Part shown: one piece after another, positions 1-6,274 of the stretch
Layout of the letters: each line of letters starts with the position of its first letter
Numbering within the stretch: position 1 is the stretch's first letter
Origin: an uncultured Microbacterium sp.
GTDB lineage: Bacteria > Actinomycetota > Actinomycetes > Actinomycetales > Microbacteriaceae
Assembly: GCA_947647645.1 (NCBI GenBank)
Contig: CANSLE010000061.1
Span: 1 to 10,216, forward strand
DNA length: 10,216 nt
Direction of reading: 5' to 3'
Notes under the pieces: model-generated
Database searches by the model: none
Told to the model about the DNA's origin: nothing
The model's input: the letters and a program-made list of their open reading frames with translations, nothing else
Translations under genes and position numbers: made by a program

Positions 1-1
1 G

Positions 2-184
2 ACCGGCGCGTTCGGCCAGGCCAAGCGCCTCGTGCGCGCCGGCGCACGGCGCGCGTTCGCCGACAACCTCGACGACGAGGCCCGCACGATCGGGGCGAGC
101 TTCGACACCCCGCAGGCGAAGGCCCGCGTGGCCGCGTTCGCCGCGGCATCCACCTCGCCCACCTCTGAGAAGGGACGCGCATGA
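2..184 (+). CDS. Enoyl-CoA hydratase/isomerase family protein, C-terminal fragment
   Basis: This open frame enters from the left edge and ends at TGA 182-184, giving about 60 C-terminal residues. The visible tail (GAFGQAKRLVRAG, then FADNLDDEARTIGASF, then a run of Ala-rich helix) matches the C-terminal trimerisation region of the crotonase superfamily, where short helices with a conserved acidic 'L..E...I' segment follow the active site. The catalytic part lies outside the window, so the exact reaction (hydratase, isomerase or a related crotonase) cannot be read. The stop overlaps the next gene's start as ATGA, so the two genes are probably translationally coupled. With the adjacent dehydrogenase this suggests acyl-CoA metabolism. 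The family call rests on the tail pattern only. Confidence 0.75.
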   Translation, partial: TGAFGQAKRLVRAGARRAFADNLDDEARTIGASFDTPQAKARVAAFAAASTSPTSEKGRA

Positions 185-1008
185 CTCTCACCGGAAAGAC
201 CATCCTGATGTCCGGCGGCAGCCGCGGCATCGGCCTCGCGATCGCGTTGCGGGCAGCACGCGACGGCGCGAACATCGCCCTCATGGCCAAGACCGACACC
301 CCCCACCCCAAGCTCGAGGGCACCGTCCACACGGCGGCGGCGGCGATCGAGGCCGCCGGCGGGCGGGCGCTGCCGATCGTCGGGGACGTGCGCAACGACG
401 ACGACATCACGGCCGCCGTGCTGAAGACGCAGGGGGAGTTCGGCGGCATCGACATCGTCGTCAACAACGCCTCGGTGATCGACCTGTCGGGCACCCTCGA
501 GCTCGCCGCGAAGAAGTACGACCTCATGCAGGACGTGAACGTCCGCGGCACGTTCATGCTCACCCGCGCGGCCGTGCCGATCCTGAAGGATGCCGAGAAC
601 CCGCACATCCTGTCGCTGTCGCCGCCGCTGAACATCACCCCGCGCTGGCTCGGCGCCCACACCGGCTACACGCTGGCGAAGTACGGGATGACGATGGCCA
701 CGCTGGGGCTGGCCGCGGAGTTCGCGCGCGACGGCATCGCGGCGAACACGCTGTGGCCCGAGACGACGATCGCGACCGCGGCCGTGCAGTTCGCCCTCGG
801 CGGCGACCGGATGATGACGGTCAGCCGCACGCCCGAGGTCTACGCGGATGCCGCGTACGAGGTGCTGACGCGGCCGGCGCGGGAGTACACCGGCCAGACG
901 CTCATCGTCGAGCAGGTGCTGCGGGATGCCGGGGTGACGGACTTCTCCGGCTACGCGGCGACCCCGGGGACGCCCGACAGCGAGCTGTTCCCGGACATCT
1001 TCCTCTGA
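181..1008 (+). CDS. Short-chain dehydrogenase/reductase, HSDL2-like catalytic domain
   Basis: A complete 275-residue classical SDR, expected to be a cytoplasmic NAD(P)-dependent oxidoreductase with a Rossmann fold. The dinucleotide motif is SGGSRGIG (residues 11-18), the NNAS motif is at 95-98, the structural Asn is near 120, and the catalytic Tyr163/Lys167 lie in YTLAK with Ser145/147 upstream. The segment SPPLN followed by W, then YxxAKYGM, then ALWP-like 'NTLWPETTIATAA', is the signature of the hydroxysteroid dehydrogenase-like 2 (HSDL2) branch. Here it lacks the SCP2 lipid-binding domain carried by the animal protein. The start at 181 is preceded by an AAGGGA ribosome site and overlaps the stop of the crotonase gene (ATGA). 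The substrate is unknown; a 3-hydroxyacyl or other lipid-derived alcohol is plausible from the neighbour. Confidence 0.88.
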   Translation: MTLTGKTILMSGGSRGIGLAIALRAARDGANIALMAKTDTPHPKLEGTVHTAAAAIEAAGGRALPIVGDVRNDDDITAAVLKTQGEFGGIDIVVNNASVIDLSGTLELAAKKYDLMQDVNVRGTFMLTRAAVPILKDAENPHILSLSPPLNITPRWLGAHTGYTLAKYGMTMATLGLAAEFARDGIAANTLWPETTIATAAVQFALGGDRMMTVSRTPEVYADAAYEVLTRPAREYTGQTLIVEQVLRDAGVTDFSGYAATPGTPDSELFPDIFL

Positions 1009-1020
1009 ACTCGGGCAGCG

Positions 1021-1878
1021 TCAGATCAGGCCGAGCCGCGTCAGGGCGTTGCTGACGCCGTCCTCGAGCACGCCGGTCGTGACGATGTCGGCCATCGCCT
1101 GCAACTCGGGGTCGGCTCCGCTCATCGCGACGGCCGTGCCGACGACCTCGAACATCTCGACGTCGTTCCAGCTGTCGCCGATGCCGATGGCGTCTGCGGC
1201 ATCCATCCCCAGCACCTCCAGCACCTCCAGGATCGCCGCCCCCTTGTTGACGCCCTGCTGACAGATCTCGCCGTTCGATCCGCCGGGCAGCGGGATCGAT
1301 CCGGGGATGACGTGGAAGTCCGGACCGAGCTCGTCCGCGGCGCGGGTGAGCGTGTCGCTCGCGGTGCTGAGGAACGTGGCCTTGACCACGGCGTCGAGGT
1401 CGACCTCCTCGAGCGGGCGGTAGTGGGTGAGCAGAGACATGTCCTCGGCAGCGGCGACCTGTTCGCCCCGCGGGTCGACCGGCGGGTGGGTGCGCAGGAA
1501 GCGCTGGGCGTGTTCGAGCACCCCCGGACTGACGTAGACGGTGTCGTCGGTCTGCAGGAAGTAGTGCGCTCCGTGCCGCTCGAAATACGCGATCATGCCG
1601 TCGACGAGGGCGCGCGGCATGAGGTGGGCGACGATCTGCTCGTCGCCGCGGACGGCGAAGGCGCCGCCGTTGGTGATCGCGCCGTCGACCGGGATCGCGC
1701 GCACCTTCGGGTTGATGTCGCCGGCCGCGCGACCGGTGCACAGGTAGACGAGGTGGCCGTTCGCGCGCGCCGTGGCGATGGCCGTGGGCGTCGACGGCGA
1801 CATCCGAGACCCGTGTTCCAGGATGGTCCCGTCGATGTCGATGAACACGATGCGGCGGGGCGAGGGGGTGCGGGTCAT
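1021..1878 (-). CDS. Cof-type HAD-IIB family hydrolase (distal copy)
   Basis: A 285-residue haloacid dehalogenase superfamily phosphatase with a C2B-type cap, as in the Cof/YidA group that dephosphorylates sugar phosphates and other small phosphometabolites. Motif I is DIDGT with nucleophile Asp14 and acid/base Asp16, motif II is the Thr of CTGR (Thr48), motif III is Lys212, and motif IV is GDSWND (Asp235, Asn238, Asp239), which binds Mg2+. I chose the ATG at 1878 because GGGGAG lies about 10 bases upstream; an in-frame ATG at 1887 has no room for a ribosome site. It is clearly paralogous to the HAD gene at 2029-2823. Its ATG overlaps the stop of a LysE-like relic, and its own stop faces the SDR stop only 12 bases away; I see no convincing terminator there. 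The substrate is unknown. Confidence 0.9.
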   Translation of the reverse strand: MTRTPSPRRIVFIDIDGTILEHGSRMSPSTPTAIATARANGHLVYLCTGRAAGDINPKVRAIPVDGAITNGGAFAVRGDEQIVAHLMPRALVDGMIAYFERHGAHYFLQTDDTVYVSPGVLEHAQRFLRTHPPVDPRGEQVAAAEDMSLLTHYRPLEEVDLDAVVKATFLSTASDTLTRAADELGPDFHVIPGSIPLPGGSNGEICQQGVNKGAAILEVLEVLGMDAADAIGIGDSWNDVEMFEVVGTAVAMSGADPELQAMADIVTTGVLEDGVSNALTRLGLI

Positions 1879-1988
1879 ATCCACCATTCTCCCCGGTCTC
1901 GCTGAACGCCGGGTGTCGCCGGCCGCGGAATCAGAATGAGCACGAGCGCGGCGAGCGTGAAGGCGAGCAGGTTGTCGAGCGGCACCAT
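1875..1988 (-). pseudogene. Remnant of a LysE-family transporter N-terminus
   Basis: A 37-codon open frame starts MVPLDNLLAFTLAALVLI and continues LIPRPATP before losing any similarity and stopping at TGA 1877-1875. The pattern 'LLAF, hydrophobic helix, IPGP' is the usual first membrane segment of LysE/RhtB amino acid exporters, whose full length is about 200 residues; here the expected IPGP reads IPRP and nothing downstream resembles the family. I infer a deletion that removed nearly all of the exporter. The stop overlaps the ATG of the following HAD gene (ATGA), so if translated it could act as a short leader coupled to that gene. No ribosome site is visible, but TACACT lies 6 bases before the ATG, which fits a leaderless transcript. 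The alternative is a chance small ORF. Confidence 0.5.
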
Positions 1989-1994
1989 GGCGTC

Positions 1995-2000
1995 AGTGTA
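1995..2000 (-). promoter_or_regulatory. Candidate -10 element (TACACT) for the LysE relic / distal HAD gene
   Basis: On the minus strand TACACT is followed by GACGCC and then the ATG of the LysE-like relic, a spacing that fits leaderless transcription, which is common in actinobacteria. It lies in the 40-base gap after the stop of the upstream HAD gene. No recognisable -35 hexamer was found at 16-18 bases, so this is only a candidate. If active it would give the distal HAD gene its own promoter. Confidence 0.3.
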
Positions 2001-2028
2001 GGGCGGCGTGCATCGGCCCCGTCCGGTG

Positions 2029-2823
2029 TCAGATCAGGCCGTTGCGGACGAAGGCGTTGTGCAGCCCGTCGTCGTCGATGGCGGTGGTGACCTGGTCGGC
2101 GAGCGCCTTCACGCCGTCGACGGCATTGCCCATGGCGACGGCCGTGCCGACCGCGGCGAACATCTCCGCATCGTTCCAGTTGTCGCCGATGCCGATCGCC
2201 ACATCCGGATCGATCTCGAGTGCCGCCAACAGGGCCCGGATCGCCGACCCCTTGTGCACGCCGCGGGGGGCCACCTCGCCCGAGGCCGCGAAGGCGACCG
2301 GGATCGTCCCGCCGACCACCTCGAAGTCCTCGCCAAGCTCGTCCAGGGCGCGGGCCGCGGCATCCGTGTCGTCGGTGAGGAAGACGAGCTTCGCGACCCG
2401 GGCCGCATCGAAGTCCGCCGGATCGTGGAACGTCTTCGCCGGCAGTCCGGCCGCCGCGAACCGCTCCGCGAGGAGGGTCGGCAGCTCCGGGGTCGCGAAC
2501 AGCTGGTCGTACGACTGGAAGTAGCCGTGCAGCCCGGCGACGGCCAGATAGTCCTGCAGTCGGGTGACATCCTCCGGGGAGAACACGGTCGCGGAGACGA
2601 TGCGATCGCCGATGCTCGCAAAGGCGCCGCCGTTGGTGACGGCGCCGTCGAAGCCGATGCCCATGAGGGCGCCGTCGAGCTCCGCGGTACCGCGCCCCGT
2701 GCTCAGGAACACGAGGTGTCCCCGAGCACGGGCCGCGCGGATCGCGTCCACGGCGGTGGGCGGGATGTGACGGCCGTCCTGCAGGATCGTGCCGTCGACA
2801 TCCAGGAAGATCGCGCGGGTCAT
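2029..2823 (-). CDS. Cof-type HAD-IIB family hydrolase (operon copy)
   Basis: A 264-residue HAD phosphatase with the same architecture as its neighbour. Motif I is DVDGT (Asp8, Asp10), motif II is STGR (Thr42), motif III is Lys191, and motif IV is GDNWND (Asp214, Asn217, Asp218); a C2B cap lies between roughly residues 80 and 185. Both proteins begin with MTR and end in a similar 'DG..NA..R.GLI' tail, so a tandem duplication is likely. The ATG at 2823 overlaps the TGA of the glucosidase (ATGA), placing it in the beta-glucoside operon and making translational coupling likely. The open frame extends further upstream, but that part is antisense-type noise inside the glucosidase gene. A role in dephosphorylating a sugar phosphate formed during beta-glucoside breakdown is an inference from position. 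Confidence 0.92.
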   Translation of the reverse strand: MTRAIFLDVDGTILQDGRHIPPTAVDAIRAARARGHLVFLSTGRGTAELDGALMGIGFDGAVTNGGAFASIGDRIVSATVFSPEDVTRLQDYLAVAGLHGYFQSYDQLFATPELPTLLAERFAAAGLPAKTFHDPADFDAARVAKLVFLTDDTDAAARALDELGEDFEVVGGTIPVAFAASGEVAPRGVHKGSAIRALLAALEIDPDVAIGIGDNWNDAEMFAAVGTAVAMGNAVDGVKALADQVTTAIDDDGLHNAFVRNGLI

Positions 2824-4241
2824 GCGCGCAGTGCGCCGCCGTTCGTGCGGATGACCTCGGCGTACCAGTCGAACGACTTCTTCTTGTAGCGCTCGAGCGT
2901 GCCCGAGCCGTCGTCGTCGCGGTCGACGTAGATGAAGCCGTACCGCTTGCTCAGCTGGGCGGTGGATGCCGAGACGAGGTCGATGCAGCCCCATGTCGTG
3001 TACCCGAGCACGTCCACGCCGTCGGCGATCGCCTCGCCCACCTGGACGAGGTGGTCGTTGAGGTACGCGATCCGGTAGTCGTCGACGACCGTCTTCACGC
3101 CGTCGACCTCGACGAGCTGGTCCTTCGCTCCCAGGCCGTTCTCGACGATGAACAGCGGCTTCTGCCACCGGTCCCAGAACTGGTTGAGCACGATGCGCAG
3201 CCCCACCGGGTCGATCTGCCAGCCCCACTCGCTCGCCTCGAGGGTCGGGTTCGGCACGCCGCCCATGATGTTGCCCGCGCCGTTGACCTTCTTGGCGGGG
3301 TCAGCGGTGGCGGCGACCGACATGTAGTAGCTGAACGAGACGAAATCGACCGTGTTGCCCAGGTCCTCGCGGTCCTCGTCGGTGATCTCCAGCTCGATGC
3401 CCTTCTCGCGGAGCGTCCGCAGGAAGTACCCCGGGTAGGCGCCGCGGGTGTGCACGTCGCCGTAGACCAGGTTCGAGTGGTCGAAGTCCATGACCGCCAG
3501 CGCGTCGGCGGGCGACGGGGTCAGCGGGTAGACCGGCATCGACAGCACCATGCAGCCGATCTGGGCGTTCGGTGCGACCTCCCGCGCGATGCGGGTGGCG
3601 CGCGCCGAGGCGACCAGTTCGTGGTGCATGGCCTGATACAGCGTCTGCTCGCTGAGCTCGCTCTTCGGGGTGTTGATACCGCCCGACATGAAGGGGGCGT
3701 GCAGCAGCGAGTTGATCTCGTTGAACGTCAGCCAGTACTTCACCCGGGCGCCGAAGCGCTCGAAGAGCGTGCGGGCGTAGCGCTCGTAGAACCCGATGAG
3801 ACGGCGGTCGGTCCATCCGTCGTACGTCTCCGCGAGGTGCAGTGGCGTCTCGTAGTGGGAGATCGTCACGAGCGGCTCGATGCCGTGCCGCTCGAGCTCA
3901 TCGAGCAGGCGGTCGTAGAACGCCAGCCCCGCCTCGTTGGGCTCGGTCTCGTCGCCGTTCGGGAAGATGCGGCTCCACGCGATCGAGAAGCGGTACGTCT
4001 TGAACCCCATCTCGGCGAACAGCGCGATGTCCTCGGCGTAGCGGTGGTAGTGGTCGATGCCGACGAGCTTGAGGTTGTCGGGCGTCGGCTCGGCGGTGCG
4101 CGGGCCCGCGATGCCGCGGGGCATGACGTCCTGCACGGACCGGCCCTTCCCCTCGGCGTCGTATGCGCCCTCCAACTGGTTGGCGGCGGTGGCGCCGCCC
4201 CAGAGGAAGCCCTCGGGGAAGACGGATGCGGTGGTGTTCAT
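2820..4241 (-). CDS. 6-phospho-beta-glucosidase, glycoside hydrolase family 1
   Basis: A 473-residue cytoplasmic GH1 retaining glycosidase, the usual length for the family. It should split PTS-imported 6-phospho-beta-glucosides (cellobiose-6-P, or aryl types such as arbutin or salicin phosphate) into glucose-6-P and glucose or aglycone. The N-terminal signature FLWGGATAANQLEG is at residues 12-25. The acid/base is Glu175 in TFNEIN and the nucleophile is Glu367 in IVENGLG. The segment LVSASTAQLSKRYGFIYVD (about 422-440) carries the Ser, Lys and Tyr that bind the sugar 6-phosphate in this subfamily, distinguishing it from plain beta-glucosidases. The start at 4241 follows AAGGAG by 7 bases; an in-frame ATG further upstream lacks such support. 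It lies 26 bases after the permease stop, and its own stop overlaps the HAD start. Confidence 0.95.
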   Translation of the reverse strand: MNTTASVFPEGFLWGGATAANQLEGAYDAEGKGRSVQDVMPRGIAGPRTAEPTPDNLKLVGIDHYHRYAEDIALFAEMGFKTYRFSIAWSRIFPNGDETEPNEAGLAFYDRLLDELERHGIEPLVTISHYETPLHLAETYDGWTDRRLIGFYERYARTLFERFGARVKYWLTFNEINSLLHAPFMSGGINTPKSELSEQTLYQAMHHELVASARATRIAREVAPNAQIGCMVLSMPVYPLTPSPADALAVMDFDHSNLVYGDVHTRGAYPGYFLRTLREKGIELEITDEDREDLGNTVDFVSFSYYMSVAATADPAKKVNGAGNIMGGVPNPTLEASEWGWQIDPVGLRIVLNQFWDRWQKPLFIVENGLGAKDQLVEVDGVKTVVDDYRIAYLNDHLVQVGEAIADGVDVLGYTTWGCIDLVSASTAQLSKRYGFIYVDRDDDGSGTLERYKKKSFDWYAEVIRTNGGALRA

Positions 4242-4267
4242 GATCGTTCTCCTTACGTCGCCGGGGG

Positions 4268-6136
4268 TCACTTCGTCGCCGCGACCGCGTCGACCGAGAC
4301 CGCGGTGAACAGCGGCTCGCCGTGCGCGATCGGGCCCGCCGCGGCATCCGCGATGGCGGGGTACAGGTCGGGGTTGGTGACGATGACGGGGGTGGTGAGG
4401 TCGTAGCCCGCCTTCTCGATGGCGTCGCCGTCGAACTCGACGAGCAGGTCACCCGCGGCCACCTGCTGTCCGGTCGTGACCTTCACCGAGAAGTGGGCGC
4501 CGCCGAGCTTGACGGTGTCGAGGCCGATGTGGATCAGCACCTCGGCGCCGTCCGCGTGGCGCAGCCCGAAGGCGTGGCCGGTCGGGAAGGCGGCCACGAC
4601 CGTGCCCGCGAACGGCGCGTACACGGCGCCCGAGCGCGGCTGGATCGCGACGCCGTGACCGAGGGCGCCGTCGGCGAACGCGGCGTCGGCGACCTCGTTC
4701 AGCGGGATGACGGTGCCGTCGACGGGGGCGAGCACCGCCACGTCGTTGGCGGAGGCAGGCGCGGAGTCGGTCGGGGTCGCCGCGTCGTCTGCGGGCTCCT
4801 TGAAGCCGACGATCACGACGAGCAGGAACGGGAGCACGATGGCGACGAGCAGGCCGAGGCCGAGCATCACCATGTTGCCGTTGCCGAGCAGCGCGGTCAG
4901 CGCCAGACCCGACGGGACGACGAACGCCTTCGAGAACACGCCGCCGAGGGCGATGATCGCACCGCCGATGGCGCCGCCGACGATGCCGAAGGCGAACGGC
5001 CGCTTGAGGGGCAGGTTGATGCCGTAGATCGCCGGCTCGGTGATGCCGGCGAGGAAGCCCGACAGGGTGGCGGGCGCCGCCAACGACTTGAGGTTCTTGT
5101 TGCGGGCGCGCACCCAGACGCCAGCGACCGCGCCGGCCTGCGCGAGGACGGCCGCGAACACCGGGCCGATGAGGAGGATCTGGCCGGTCGTCTGGAACTC
5201 CACCTGGAAGACGGGCACGAGACCCCAGTGCAGACCGAAGATGACGAAGACCTGCCAGAGGCCGCCCATGATGGCGCCGCCGGCCCACGGGGCGACGTCC
5301 CACACCCAGCTGACCGCGTTGCCCACGCCGCGCGAGAGCAGATCGGAGATCGGGCCGACGACGACGAAGACGAGCGGCACGGCGACGAGGACGACGATCA
5401 TCGGGGTGACGAAACGGCGGATCGCGGCGGGGAGCTTCGCGTACAGGAACTTCTCCGCGTGGCTCTGCAGCCAGACCACGATGATGATCGGGATGACACT
5501 GGAGACGTAGCTGACCATCGTGAACGGGATGCCGAAGAACGTGAGGCCGGGGGCGCCGTTGGCGGCGACGACCGTCGGGTACACGAGCGCGCCGGCGATC
5601 GCCAGCGACGTCCACTCGTTCGCCTTGAAGTAGCGCGCCGCGGTGATCGCGAGCACCATCGGCAAGAAGTTGATGAACGCGTCGGAGAGCGCGTAGAGCA
5701 CCATGTAGGTCGAGGATGCGGCATCGATCCAGCCGAAGGTGGCGGCGGCCGAAAGGAAGGCCTTCAGCAGACCGGTGCCCGCCAGGGTCCACAGGGCCGG
5801 GGTGAAGATGGCCGAGATCATCGAGATGAACCGGTTGAAGAGGTTCCCCTTCGGGCCCGTCGCGGCTGCCGTGTCCTGGCCGCCGCCGACGCGGGAGATC
5901 TTGCCGATCTCGGCGAACACCTCCGGGACGTCGTTGCCGATGACCACCTGGTACTGACCGCCCGCCTGGGCGACGGTGATGACGCCGGGCGTGGCCTTGA
6001 TCGCCGCGGCATCCGCCTTGCTCTCGTCCTTCAGGACGAAGCGCAGACGCGTCGCACAGTGCACGAGCGAGGTGACGTTGTCTTCGCCGCCGACGCCGGC
6101 GAGCACGCCGGCCGCGGTCTTCGCGTAATCCGCCAT
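4268..6136 (-). CDS. bglP: PTS beta-glucoside-type permease, fused EIIBCA
   Basis: A 622-residue membrane permease that imports and phosphorylates a sugar, with all three domains fused as in BglF/BglP. EIIB is at about residues 5-80 with phospho-acceptor Cys27 in HCATRLRF. EIIC is at about 105-445, with many hydrophobic segments and the sugar-site signature GITEPAIYG (364-372). A linker rich in Ala, Asp and Pro (about 447-465) joins EIIA at about 466-622. In EIIA, His521 (GHAF) and the phospho-accepting His536 (HIGLDTVKL) are 15 residues apart, as in E. coli EIIA-Glc. The start at 6136 follows AAGGAAAGG. The gene lies behind a RAT/terminator, so its expression should depend on the antiterminator gene upstream. 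Beta-glucoside specificity is inferred from the neighbours; sucrose or glucose permeases share this fold. Confidence 0.93.
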   Translation of the reverse strand: MADYAKTAAGVLAGVGGEDNVTSLVHCATRLRFVLKDESKADAAAIKATPGVITVAQAGGQYQVVIGNDVPEVFAEIGKISRVGGGQDTAAATGPKGNLFNRFISMISAIFTPALWTLAGTGLLKAFLSAAATFGWIDAASSTYMVLYALSDAFINFLPMVLAITAARYFKANEWTSLAIAGALVYPTVVAANGAPGLTFFGIPFTMVSYVSSVIPIIIVVWLQSHAEKFLYAKLPAAIRRFVTPMIVVLVAVPLVFVVVGPISDLLSRGVGNAVSWVWDVAPWAGGAIMGGLWQVFVIFGLHWGLVPVFQVEFQTTGQILLIGPVFAAVLAQAGAVAGVWVRARNKNLKSLAAPATLSGFLAGITEPAIYGINLPLKRPFAFGIVGGAIGGAIIALGGVFSKAFVVPSGLALTALLGNGNMVMLGLGLLVAIVLPFLLVVIVGFKEPADDAATPTDSAPASANDVAVLAPVDGTVIPLNEVADAAFADGALGHGVAIQPRSGAVYAPFAGTVVAAFPTGHAFGLRHADGAEVLIHIGLDTVKLGGAHFSVKVTTGQQVAAGDLLVEFDGDAIEKAGYDLTTPVIVTNPDLYPAIADAAAGPIAHGEPLFTAVSVDAVAATK

Positions 6137-6163
6137 CGGATTCGCCTTTCCTTGTGTGAGGGA

Positions 6164-6185
6164 GCCCGGGCACCTCTGCCCGGGC
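6164..6185 (-). other. Leader hairpin between terminator and permease ribosome site
   Basis: A perfect 9-bp GC-only-but-one stem (GCCCGGGCA paired with TGCCCGGGC) with a four-base loop GAGG on the minus strand. It begins 3 bases after the T-run of the operon terminator and ends about 12 bases before the permease ribosome site. It has no T-run of its own, so it is not a simple terminator. It may protect the 5' end of the permease message or act as a pause or backup stop. The role is inference. Confidence 0.6.
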
Positions 6186-6188
6186 AAC

Positions 6189-6238
6189 AAAAAAACCTGG
6201 ACTCGATGAATGCCGAGGCATTCGGTGAGTCCAGGTTT
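6189..6238 (-). terminator. Intrinsic terminator controlled by the RAT site
   Basis: On the minus strand AAACCTGGACTC pairs perfectly with GAGTCCAGGTTT (12 bp). Inside the loop a second stem, GAATGC with GCATTC around CTCG, extends the hairpin. The 3' arm runs directly into a T-tract (7 T at 6189-6195). This is a textbook rho-independent terminator and works only in the minus direction, since the plus strand lacks a T-tract. It lies between the antiterminator stop and the permease start. Its 5' arm shares 6 bases with the RAT, so formation of the RAT hairpin must disrupt the terminator. Confidence 0.93.
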
Positions 6239-6262
6239 CGCCCGCTGATGCGGTAACGATCC
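6233..6262 (-). promoter_or_regulatory. Ribonucleic antiterminator (RAT) site for the LicT/BglG-family protein
   Basis: The minus strand reads GGATCG, TTA, CCGC, ATCA, GCGG, GCGAAACCT. This follows the RAT consensus of Bacillus and E. coli targets (GGATTGTTACTG, loop, GCAGGCAAAACC) position by position. The differences are paired: TTG/CAA becomes TCG/CGA in the lower stem, and CTGC/GCAG becomes CCGC/GCGG in the upper stem, so base pairing is kept. It starts 12 bases after the antiterminator stop codon, and its last bases form the 5' arm of the terminator. Binding by the dephosphorylated-active LicT dimer should block the terminator and switch on the permease, glucosidase and HAD genes. Confidence 0.92.
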
Positions 6263-6274
6263 GGAGATCTACGA

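Noticed and set aside
1009..1070. Possible bidirectional terminator between the convergent SDR and HAD genes
   Set aside because: Only short stems of about five base pairs can be drawn and there is no T-tract on either strand, so I cannot support a terminator.
4242..4271. Upstream ATG at 4271 giving the glucosidase ten extra residues
   Set aside because: The ATG at 4241 has AAGGAG at ideal spacing, and the protein then begins as GH1 6-phospho-glucosidases normally do. The upstream start would overlap the permease stop and place that ribosome site inside the gene.
3051..4406. Plus-strand open frame opposite the glucosidase
   Set aside because: Its composition is a shadow of the GH1 gene's third-position GC bias; it crosses the gap between two minus-strand genes and has no domain.
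6137..6190. Upstream ATG at 6190 for the PTS permease
   Set aside because: It would translate through the GC-rich leader hairpin. The ATG at 6136 has an AAGGAAAGG site and starts directly with the EIIB domain.
4322..6256. Long plus-strand open frame opposite the PTS permease
   Set aside because: Its product is an Arg/Asp/Gly/His-rich low-complexity string with no domain, typical of antisense frames in high-GC genes. The minus strand here encodes a full, motif-complete EIIBCA protein.
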